Below are positions 25,601 to 37,600 of a DNA stretch of 64,000 nt, piece by piece. The DNA lies in assembly GCA_032622095.1 (NCBI GenBank), contig CP136066.1, positions 117,637,319 to 117,701,318 of the forward strand, written 5' to 3'. The translations under genes and the position numbers were made by a program. This DNA is from Siphonodentalium dalli. Taxonomy: Eukaryota; Mollusca; Scaphopoda; Gadilida; Siphonodentaliidae. The notes beneath the pieces are model-generated. The model saw only the letters and a program-made list of their open reading frames with translations, was not told where the DNA came from and did not search any database. How positions within the stretch are numbered: position 1 is the first letter of the stretch; the number at the start of each line of letters is the position of its first letter.

Positions 25601-28600
25601 CTATGTAAATTTGATACTATAGATACTTCCCAGAAGATGAGGCCTAAGCAGAATGAGGTATCCAGATGGTGAATTTGGTGATGCTAGCCCGCTGTGTGGG
25701 ATAGCATCACTAAAAGCATGTCTGTTCCTACATTGTGCATGTCTGGCCTCAAGCAACACAATGTATTATACAATCAAGCCTTGAAATAGTATGTCTGTCA
25801 TTTGCAGAATGAGGTCCTCAGAGGGTGAATTTAGTGACGCTATCCTGCACAGCGGGCTAGCATCACTAAATTCACCATCTGGGGACCTCATTCTGTTAAG
25901 GCCCCCAACTGCTATGGCAGACCTAGGATAAGATTGAAGTTCCCCAGTTGAAGTTGGTGATGTTCACCCATTGGGCACCTCAATTGTGAATTTATCTTCT
26001 GCAAATTAGGGGATATAGAAACTTCCTAGAAGGGAAATGTAACTAACAACAATGTTAATTTGATACTATAGATACTTCCCAGAAGATGAGGCCTAAGCAG
26101 AATGAGGTCTCCATAGGGTGAATTTGGTGATGCTAGGCCGCTGTGTGGGATAGCATCACTAAATTCACCCTCTGCAAATGACATTAGTCCTGATATGAAC
26201 AATACATGAATTATTGGGAATTAATGACTTCTAGCAGATCTGCAAGGAATGTTTATAAACATATGAAGATTGACATGATTGTGTCGGCATACCCAGCATA
26301 TATACAGTTACAGCCAAAGTAAATGCTTCTTATTAATGATTCTGTCAAGAATTTGAGTAAATTTTATTTTTGGGACCAGGCCAGGGTGGCAGAAGCAGTG
26401 CACTTGAGTGAAGGGCCAGGGGGCACAACCTTCAAAAATGTAATGGCATTAGTTTTTCAATTTTCAAAAAATGTTAAACAATATATATATATAATTGACC
26501 ATGGAGTTAAATACAATTTGTTTTTAATTTTTTTTTAAATATTTTAATAATAAAAACAATTCCACAGTTTTTTTAAATATTCTTTTATTTTTTAATATAT
26601 CATTTCTTTTCTATTCTTTTCTTTTTTGGTTAAAGAGTTTAATCTGATTTTTTTTTTGGAGTTATGTCCCTGGCCCCACCCACATTTGACCCAGTGACCT
26701 CATTTGAACAAATCTGAACCCCAGTCAACCAAGGATCCTTCATACCAAATATGAACCCATTTGGCATGATGGTATTTGAGAAGATGTTTAAAAGAATTAC
26801 TATGGAGGGAAAGAGTTATGGCCCTGGTTTCTCAACTAATCAACCTGGTGACCTCATTTGAACAAATCTGAATGTGAGTCACCTAGGGAACATCCACACC
26901 AAATATGAACCCATTAGGCCTTATGGTTCTGGAAAAGAAGTCGTTCTAAGAATTACTATCAAGGAATAGAGTTGTTGCCCTGCTTTCGCAACTATTTGAC
27001 CCAGTGACCTCATTTGAACAAATGAGAGTCACCTAGGAAACATCCACACCAAATATGAACCAATTCGGTTCAATGGAACTTCAGAAGAAGATGTTCAAAG
27101 AATTGTTGACGGGCGGATGGACGGACGAACGGATGGACGGACGACGGACGGATGGACGGACGACGGACGAGGAGTGATGACTATAGCTCCACCGGAGACT
27201 TCGTCTCAGTTGAGCTAAAAACACAACGGTATTCGGTCAGGGTAAACTAGATGGTCGCGCCCGAAGGGCGAGAACATTTAGTTTCCGAATATCTAGTCGC
27301 AAGCCCATTAACTGACTTAAAACACAGGTTTGAAATATACAACGATGAAATTTGTTTTTCATACCGATGAATTATTCTGATAAATCTAGACAAATGAGAC
27401 ATATTATAACGTTTTATGTATACAAAATAGTCCTCGGCTGAGAACAAACCCACGCCCATTGACACGAATCGTGTGAGTGGTGGTTGCATGTGGAATACAT
27501 TCCGTGATAACAATTGTATAGGCATGCACAGCTGCAGAGTACAGCTTTGTTCGAAACTAAACGTCGATATACGCAAACGTATAGTAAAATATTTGTTTTC
27601 GCTGTAAATATAACGTAATATATATATATACTGTCGACGCAATTATCTGTATTTTGGACACGAATGCATTTTAGGATAGTTTGGCTCGCAAATTATCAAA
27701 GTAATATCGTTCTGCACAGAAGAACAGTAACTATATTATGACGACGTGTTATGTTTGGTGATCATCTACAACTGGTATTAAAATTAACATGCTGCCTTTT
27801 CTCACAACGAATTGCATTACGTGGGGTTTATAAGCACTAATGTTATTGTGGGCGGGTGTTAGAAGCTAACTATTTTTCGAATAGAGATCCCCATGGGATT
27901 TCGTTGTGCATAAATTGGGAGACATGTCTAACCAGTCTAGAAATTACGAATGTCGACTTGTGGTATAAAGCATAGTATAAAGTGCTCATTCGGAGAAATA
28001 GATGGTCGGGTATCACTTAGGAGCTGGGTTTTGAATATATATACTTAAGCGGAAATAAAGAGATATATACATGTGTAGACAGAACACAACGCGCATCTTG
28101 ATTTGAATGAGCTGCGGATGGCACAAGGATATTTTCGCGAGAGCGTAGCTCGAGCAAAATGTAACTATGCGCCATCCGCAACCAGTTCGATAAAAGATTC
28201 GAGATTATGATGTAAGCTGTGTTCTGTATTTATTCTACACTGTCATGTCAGATAAGTTCAATCCATGACTGCCACCTTCATTGATACTATAGCTGCCTTT
28301 ATAGTGATTTAAGTCTGATGAATAACTAGCAATGATCGGGGCATCGCCAAAGCGGATCGTTGACGTGATAACGTCATCATTGATGGCGACAACGTCAACA
28401 AAAATAGTTCCGGTTTTTATTTCACACCCAATGGCTTATTTGTGCGAAATACAGCAAAATACAGAAGAATTGAAACGTTCAATAAAAAAATGCGTATTGT
28501 TCTTGAAGAATACAAACCTATTACGTCAACAACGTTACTGGCGACGTCAACTTTAACAGAAAATGTTTTCGCTAAATTATGGGATATAGTCTACATTAAG

Positions 28601-31600
28601 CAAATGTTTGTTCAATTAAATAAAACGATATCGACCTAAATGTTAGTATGTTACAAGATGCAACCTTCAGGGTGTGCAATAAACATAGAACAACACAGTT
28701 GTGTGAACATGTTAACGTTATTGCACTCGTTTGTCGTGCCGCGAGGTAAAACTCGAAACTCCGGTTCTCGATTTACCATCGCGTCACAACAAACTCATGC
28801 CATAACGTTAACCAGTTCACACACATGTGTCGTTCTATCTATGTATTCCACTCCACTAGATGTATACAACAATATGTATTGAATGGCTGGGATTTCGTTG
28901 AATACATTTGCCTCGCGTCAATGGGTGCGTAATAAACGTACACGAAGAATACGGGGCGATATGTTCCATTGTGTTTCATGACTAAAGGTCTCATCCCACC
29001 CGGGGTCGCGGCAAAGACATGTCGCGGCGACATTAAGGTGTGTGTCGCTCAATGTGCATGGAGCCAACTATCTTCGCCAATCAACCGTGTCCTCGTGGTG
29101 ACCAATTTCACCTGGCTGACGTCTCGTCTAGCTGTAACAGTTGTTCTCATGTTCTCATAACAATATGGCAGAGAACCTAATTAACAAAGTCCGGCAATTG
29201 AAAGAAGAATGCAACAGGGACGTAGCTATGGGTGTGTTATTTGTGACAATCTTAGCATTATCAACTGCACTCCCTTGAACCATACCGAAATGTTCAAGGC
29301 AGAGATGTTCCATTTACACCCCCACCCAATAATTTATTGGTTGGAAGTTTCCGACTGGTACCTGAAACTTTCCCAAATGTTGGGAACACTAATCTAACAC
29401 TCCCAATATATGGTTTAAAAACATTTGACTCCTCCATATTTGACCCGGTGACCTCATTTGAACAAAACTGAACCCCAGTCACACAAGGAACCTACATACC
29501 AAATATAAGTTAAATCGGCCTGATGGTTCTTGAGACGCAGTCATTTTAAGAATCACTATGGCGGGAAAGAGTTATGGTCCTTCCTTCACAACTATTTGAC
29601 CTGGTGACTTCATTTGAACAAATCAAAATGTGAGTCACCTATATATGGTTCTGGAGAAGAAGTTATTTTAAGAATTACCATGGAGGGAAAAGAAATATGA
29701 CCCTGAATTCACAACCATTTGACCTGGTGACCGCAATTGAACAAACTGAATGTGAGTCATCTAGGGAACATCCACATCAAATATGATCCATTTGATCTTA
29801 TGATTCTGGAGAAGAAGTAGTTTTAAGAATTACAATGGATGGAAAGAGTTATGGCCATGGCTTCGCAACTATTGGACTTCGTGAACTCGTTTTAATTAAA
29901 ATTAGAATGCCAGTCACACAGGGAACATCCATAAGAAAGTTCAACCCATTCGGTCTTATGGTTCTGGATAATAACACAGTTGTTGCTGGACAGACGGATA
30001 GCTCCACCGAAGACTTCGTCTCAGGTGAGCTAAAAAGACAAGATGGTGTCAATCATGACGGCCATTTTTCTTGATATGCACCAAGTCTCTTTGATCCTGT
30101 TGTCCAATGATTCGTTATGCCAAAATACGACCCTTACAAATTAGCCAAAAATCCGACACTCCGAAATGTTAAAATTTGCTAAATGTTCGACACTTCACAG
30201 CCCATCGTTTGTCTCTGGGAAAACACGGGCATCTTCGAGTGATTTTATACATCTGATTGAAGATTCGTCTACATGTATGCACAGAATGAGACAATACCAT
30301 GTATTCCTGGTAGGATAGTTTCCAAATGACGGTATAATCCTGTCGAATCCGAATCGACGCAAATCAACTAATGTCTTTTTCGATCAGTGAGTGTCATCGT
30401 TGTCATAACTACGCCCATGCATGTATATGATTGTGCAGGAGATACCACGGCTAAGATTCCTCTTTTATTCATAATAATATGTTAATATTTTCAATATTCG
30501 GTCGCCATTTTAGCCGCCATCCTCGATTTGAGAACTATCTCTTGGATGAGATATAAGGTAATTACTTCGCCTCAGTGTTCCCAACTCAACTGTAACCATG
30601 CATAATGTTGTCATGGTGATGACGCAGACTGATATCGGGTATTTTCGGTGATTTTTCCTAATATGTCCGCCATTTTGGATTTGGGGGAATTTTTAAAGGC
30701 CCACTTAATTTTCAAACCCCCAGATCACATTATATAAAATGTATGCCATATTATATACCATTTGAAAGAGGAAATAAAATATGGTATTATCAACTTATCC
30801 GGTGCAATAAATTGACATGTTTTTGTGCTTAAGTTTCATCTGGACATACTGCAAAGTCTATAATTTTCAATTGAAGTGGAATAACTCTATATCTTAGTTG
30901 AATTACGATGCATTCTGGGCGAGACGGGGGAAATATTTCTATGAGTTCAGCTATTTTCTATTACTCTATGGGCACGTTCTGATACACAAACGTTCGAATT
31001 GCGGTGAATATGGGCGACTCGCATATATAGGAGAATGCATTGGCACAGGGTTTTCGCAAAATTTCAGGAAGCTCCAGTCGTCAAAGGGTTAAATTGCAAA
31101 TCGATCGAGGGAAAAAGCTATATCTTCCAACTATATACACAATTTTATGATAAACTTCGATAACAGACCCTGGACAAAAAATCCAAGGAGAACACCGGCA
31201 CGTGGGTACCTCTTAATCATAGGAGAAAATATACCGTCCATTTCAAACTTATTTGTGGACGATTCGGCTTTGATCGGATTATACCGGCATCTGGAAAAAC
31301 ATGATATCGGGCAAATATATCCAGTCAGGAATGCACACTAAATATGGACTCATTGTGTGCGTAAATGACTCTTATACCAGATAAATGTATAAAATCACAC
31401 CAATACGTCCATGTTTTCCCACAGAGACAGGAGGATGAAATAGGTGATGAAATGCCAAATATTTAGCAAATATTGGATTTTGGTGTCCGATTTTGACTAA
31501 TTTTTAAGAGTGGTATATTAGCATAATAATAGATTGTGGAAAATAAGACCGCGTGTGATTTCATCTTTACTATAAATACGAGCAATGAGACCTGGTGTTT

Positions 31601-34600
31601 ATCAAGCAAAATGGCCGCAATGATGGACACCATCTTGTTTGGAGTCTTTGCGAACACTTTTTGTTTTGGGTCTTCTTAACTAAAAAAAAAATAGAGAAAA
31701 CCTGAAGGAAGAACATGCGTGTGGTGAAGTTGAGTCTTGGTGGTGGTGCAAAAGTTAACAAATATCACCTGGACTAGAAGACTGACATTATTATTTCGCA
31801 AATTAAGACAAGACAGTCAATGACTGTGGGGTCGCTCAACAGACTGTAAAGACTGAGAAGACTGGGACTCTGATGTCTACAACAGTCAGTTCTTGACAAA
31901 ATCACTTAAGACAAATAGTTTTAAACATGGACATAGCTGAAGGTTCTCAGATGAGGAGGGCTTGATTTAAGAGTTGAAGTGAATTGATTTCCCTCAAAAG
32001 TTTCCGAAAAAATTACCTCATTTGAACAAATCAGAACCCGGTCACTCAAGGACCTTCCATAGCAAATATAAGCTAAACAGGCCCAATGGTTTTTGAGAAG
32101 AAATTGTGATAAGAATTACAATGGAGGGAAAGAGTTATAGCCCTGGCTTCACACCTATTTGATGAACTTATTTGAACAAATCTGCGAGTCACCTAGGGAA
32201 CATCCGCACCAAAATATATAAACCCATTCGGTCTTTAATATGGATCTGGAGAATAAAACAATTGTTGGTGGGTAGACATCACGACAGTCAAACAGATGGA
32301 ATGACAGCCCGACAGACATACAGACAAATTCAATCCAATATAACTCTCAATTTTTCTTTGAAAAATCAAGGTATGATTTCACCTGGATAAGTGGTGGTTA
32401 AGAAAATAATATGGGAACATCCAAGCCTGAATTTAGTGTGTCTGACATCTCCAGAATAAGGTCCACAAAGGGTGAATTTAATGTCGCTCTTCCGCAAGAC
32501 GGGCTAGCATCAACGAATTCACTCGCTGTGGACCTCATTCTGATTAGGCCTTAACTGCCATGAGAAACATAGGAACAGATTGAAGTTCTCCATTTGAAGT
32601 TGGTGATGTTGGTCATTGGGCACTTCGATTATGCATTGTATCGTCTGCAAAAGCCGGAAAAAGTAACTAAAAATGTCAATTTGATAATCTAGATACTTCC
32701 CAGAAGATGAGGCCTAAGCCGGAGGGTTTGTTTTGTGATGTAAGCCTGAAGTACGGGGTAGCATCACTAAATTCACCCTCTGGGACCTCATTCTGCAAAT
32801 GTCAGACACACTAAATTCAGGCTTGGGAACAGCAGTTTGTTTTAATTTGATAATGAAAACAAACACCAGAGCTAGCAGTTGTTTAGACCAGCCTGTCAGA
32901 TGATATATATAGAGGATCTACAACGAGTCCCCAGTTTATAGCGGAATTTACAAAACGAGTCCAGTAAATTAGGTCTGGACCGAGCCTTTGGCGAGGTCCA
33001 GACCTAATTTACTGGACGAGTTTTGTAATTTCCGCTATAAACTGGGGACGAGTTGTAGATTCTATTTATTACATGATCCAAAACATCGACAAAACATACT
33101 TAAATCAACAAATGGAACGAGAAACTAACATCGGCTTCTATAAGACATGCGATGACGTTTCACGTAACTATTCGTTGTTTGCCCGCGTAAAGAAATAGTC
33201 CCATATAAATAAAGACTATTTTGGCGCTTTTAATGGCGTATATTTAATAACATAACTTTTCAAATTCTTCAGTCATGATAGTTTGTTGGAAAAATATTGG
33301 AAGTCATAGTATTTTTGAGACGTAGCGTACGGAATGTTAAAAGACGGTAAACCGGAAGTCAAAGGTCACCTGGCACTATTTCCTGTTATTAAACGAACTT
33401 TTAATATAACAATTTATAGAATGGGTTTATTGAATGGAATAATGGTAGGATCGTGTAATAAATTATTCTAATAGATGACATCTATTCAATTAATTACCTG
33501 TGTCTCTCTGCAGAGATATAATATCTTCTTCTGGTGAGAGAATTAAGTTGGGAGATAGTCATGGGGTGGAAGAGCTGTTGGTTGGGGGCAGGGTGGCGGT
33601 CTGGGCCATGTGGGGGGTGTGGGGGAGGAGTAATGGAATATTTCCGAAACTTCATTAAAGATTAAAGTTTCATAACTCTGCAGATGTTATAATGGTGTTA
33701 CTTTTTTTAATTTTATAACATGTTTTTTTTTTAATTGAGCAAGGGGCCCACATTTGACCCAGTGACCTCATTTGAACAAATCTGAACCAGTCACACAAGG
33801 ACCCTTTATACCAAATATGAACCCATTCAGCCCAATGGAACTTGAGAAGAAGTCGTTTGAAGAATTACTATAGTGGGAAAGAGTTATGATCCTCGCTTCG
33901 CAACTGTTTGACCTGGTGACTTCATTTGAACAAATCTGAATGCGAGTCACCTAGGGAACATCCACACCAAATACGAACCCATTCGGTCTTATGGTTCTAG
34001 AGAAGAAGATGATTCTTGGCGGACGAACAGACGGACGTCCGGATGGATGCCCGGACGGACGGACGAGGAGTGATGACTTCGTCTCAGGCGAGCTAAACGG
34101 CTTCTCGTATATCTCTCGGCAATTAGTGTCATAATAACCGGGCATACTCCAGTCAGGACCAAATTTAGTTAATACGACCGGATTACATGGAGTCAGGCCA
34201 TTTTTGCTGTTTTATCCAGTTGTTCCACCCCATGTATTAAGCTTATGGCTAATATTTGAGGATTTTATAGTTGCTAGATAAACATGCACCAACCAGACTC
34301 CATCAATTTGTTATCCATGACGTTTTCTGATTTCTTGAAATAAGGTAAGACGTCGTTGTATGACCACCCTGTGCATCCATTGGCTGCCCATTGGTCGTAG
34401 TCATGACGACTGCCTCTCACGATATTCATGGTATTCAGCTGACTCGATCCACCCAAGATCTTACCACGGGGCAAATATATTTGCTACAATAAATGGATGA
34501 CATATTAGTGCTCACACATTAGACCACAGCAATAATTATTGTCCAACTTCGTTACATGGTTCGAGTACGAAGTACGAAAATACCCAAGTACCTTTCTAAT

Positions 34601-37600
34601 CATATCGTTCGGGTACGAAAATATCCAAGTAAATTTTTATTCATATTTCACACATTCGCTCATACCCCCATTGACAAGTAAAATACGATCACAGAAAACA
34701 CCCACAGAGGGTGTAATGAAATTGTGAAAATTAGAAAGTGTCTGTTAAATAATTAGTGGAATGAGTTGTCGTACAAGGAATTTCTACCTGTTCGCAGTGA
34801 ACTCTGTGCTATAGATAACATCTTACTGCCTGGTACAGGAATTGTGATACCGATCGAGTTGAGGGAAAGTATTCTGATCCTAGCTCAGGAACGACACCCG
34901 ACTAAGGTCAAAAGTGTGGTGGCCAGACACCGAGAAAAAACGTTGACAATATTGAAAATGTTGGTATGGATGTCAGCTTGTATCTGCGAAGGACAACCCG
35001 GAACCGATGAAACGCACTGTTTTACCTTCAACACAATGAAAAGATATTGCCAGCTATTGCTTGGGACCTTTACCAAGAGGAAAGTACATTTTTCATGTGA
35101 TTGATTACCATAGCATATTTTTTCGAAATTTCCATCACAAAGAACATCACATCAGAAAAAGTGATATCAATTCTTACAAATATCTTTGTCACTCTCGGAC
35201 TCACGGAAAGCCTGAAAACTGACAATGCTTCAAATTTTAACAGTGGGTTATTTGTGAAGTTTCTTGAGGATATTGGAATAAAGCATGTTGAAACGACACC
35301 ATTTTAACCAGACGGCGAGATAGAAATTCAAAACCAGTCAATGATCAGGATATCGCATGCTCAGGACGGCGGCTGGAAAAGTGACTTGAATAATGTTCCC
35401 GATACCCCTCACTCAGTAATAGGACAATCACCAGCGGAGATTTTATATGGGCCAAAAATTAGAACCAAATTACCGGGGGTAGAAACCTTTTACCTTGATG
35501 ACCATGAAGTGCACGATCGTGAAGCTGAACAAAAGGAAAAAGGAAAGGTGTATGCAGATCAAAGGAGAAATGCCATCGAGGGCGAGTTGAAGGTGAGACG
35601 TCAAGTGCCGTTGAGGCAGGTTCAGGTGAATATGTATTCCAACGAATTTTAACCAGGAATCTGCCAAAATAGTTCAAAGGAATGGTAATCGTGTAACTGT
35701 GGAAACTGGTGACAATGTCAAGTATAAGCGGATTCGGACTTTGTTGTGGGTTAAGAACTTGAGCAGGAGGCAGAATATACTATCTAATTATCAATGAAGG
35801 AGGGATAACTCTATGTTGTGTTTTCATGGAGTTGACGAGTAATGTCCCTTGGTGTGTTTTGTTTTTTACGTAACTTCTGGAATGGAAATATGCGTTTTGA
35901 AAGAGGCTTGTCTGATTAAATTCAGAAGCACTGGGATTTAGTTACACATCCATAACAATACAGACATCACTATATCGTGTAACAGACCAGACAACATCAT
36001 TAAAAACCCAGACAATGGAACGTGTCTGCATGCTGTTAGAAATAGAAATCTCCAGCGATTACAATGTTGTACAGAAGGAAATTGGGAAGGTTAAAAAATA
36101 TGTTGAACTGCAGATAGAAGTAAGCAGAATGTGGGGATTAAGACCACTATAGTTCCAATTGTCATCGACGCAACAGGCGCCATGCATAAGCGATAACTTG
36201 TCCAACTGACTCAAATTATTATCAGCAACACTATATGTTGGACATTTACAAAAGACAGCCGTACTTGGAACAACGAGAACCACCAGAACGATAACAGTTT
36301 AGGTTGTATTGTCACGGTTTTGACATACAGTCAATGCAAACTTACATAACCTCTTTGAGAGTGGACAAGGTCGAATAAACATAATAATGATAACAAATAA
36401 TAATACAAAAAATTAATAAAAAGGAAAATAGTATACTTCCATGTTTCACATGGACGTATAATTAAAACTGAGGGCCTTTTTACCATCCATATTCCAAGAT
36501 CATCACATTATTCCATCATATGTACATGTTAGTAAATTCTAGTTATATAGCAGCCTGTCTTACCCGATTGACCATGCTCAGTGCGGCGTGCTTTTGTGGA
36601 ACTGTGTAGTACGCCCAATCTGCCGAGGTGAGGAGAGTTCTCCAGTTAAATAGAGGCACGTTGCACATGTGGCCCAGGTCATCCTCTCCAGCCTCCAGCA
36701 CCAATACGGTAACGTTAGGATTCTCCGATAACCTAGCTGCGAGGGTGGCCCCAGAAGAACCTGCACCAACTGTACAAACATAATAATTTTCTTTTTCATT
36801 TGTTCTATTTTCAAGAACAGATGATCGATTCAATGAAAATCAAGTCATCTGTCTCTTATCGTTTACATATCTGAGAATGGATGTCTGTTTGCCTGTCTGC
36901 TATGACGTGGGACAATCTAGATGGAACAAAGAATGATGTCTATCACGTGTTATCCTTTTACAAGGACGATAATGGTGAAGATTAAACATTTCTAGTGACG
37001 CTGTCGGGAATCAGGAATGGAAAATGAGAGGGCACCAAGTTCAATAAAATGTTTCTGTCGCCGATTTCAGCCAATATTTTAAGTCATCTCCATGATATAT
37101 ATATATAGGAAATCTACAATGTTTAGGGATAAGATCGCAGTATACGAGAGATTTAGTTGATGTGTGTTCTAACCCCGACATGTGCGAAGATCAGGACCGT
37201 TTTAAAGTTTGATCTATTTTGAGGGACATTACGATCGACACATGGCCATTTCGATAAGAACTGATTATTTGTTCACTGAGTTAAGCCCGTTTGCAGAAAT
37301 GAACACTCACACTGAGTTTGTACTTCCATAACTTTGATATATACGCCACACCAGTAATTGTATATGGTCATATATGCAAATTCGGAGGAATTGCGTTGTG
37401 CTGTTCCAGAATGGCACATCAAACATTTCGGACAAAGTGGGTCGAACCCATGTTCAGACTGATACGCTTCCCAACTCTCGGTAAAGGGCTTCATTTTAAG
37501 GGTGTCACCGTAGCTGAAATTGTTATATAGTGGATAAGATCATCGCAGTCTGGTGAAGAAAAGGTTGGCGCTGATTCAAATCCCGACATGGGCGAGAATC

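Noticed and set aside
27250-27642. 131-residue minus-strand frame
   Set aside because: It is fairly long but has no recognisable domain, contains the short hairpin at one end, and has no splice or neighbour support. It could be part of an unknown element, but I cannot support a gene.
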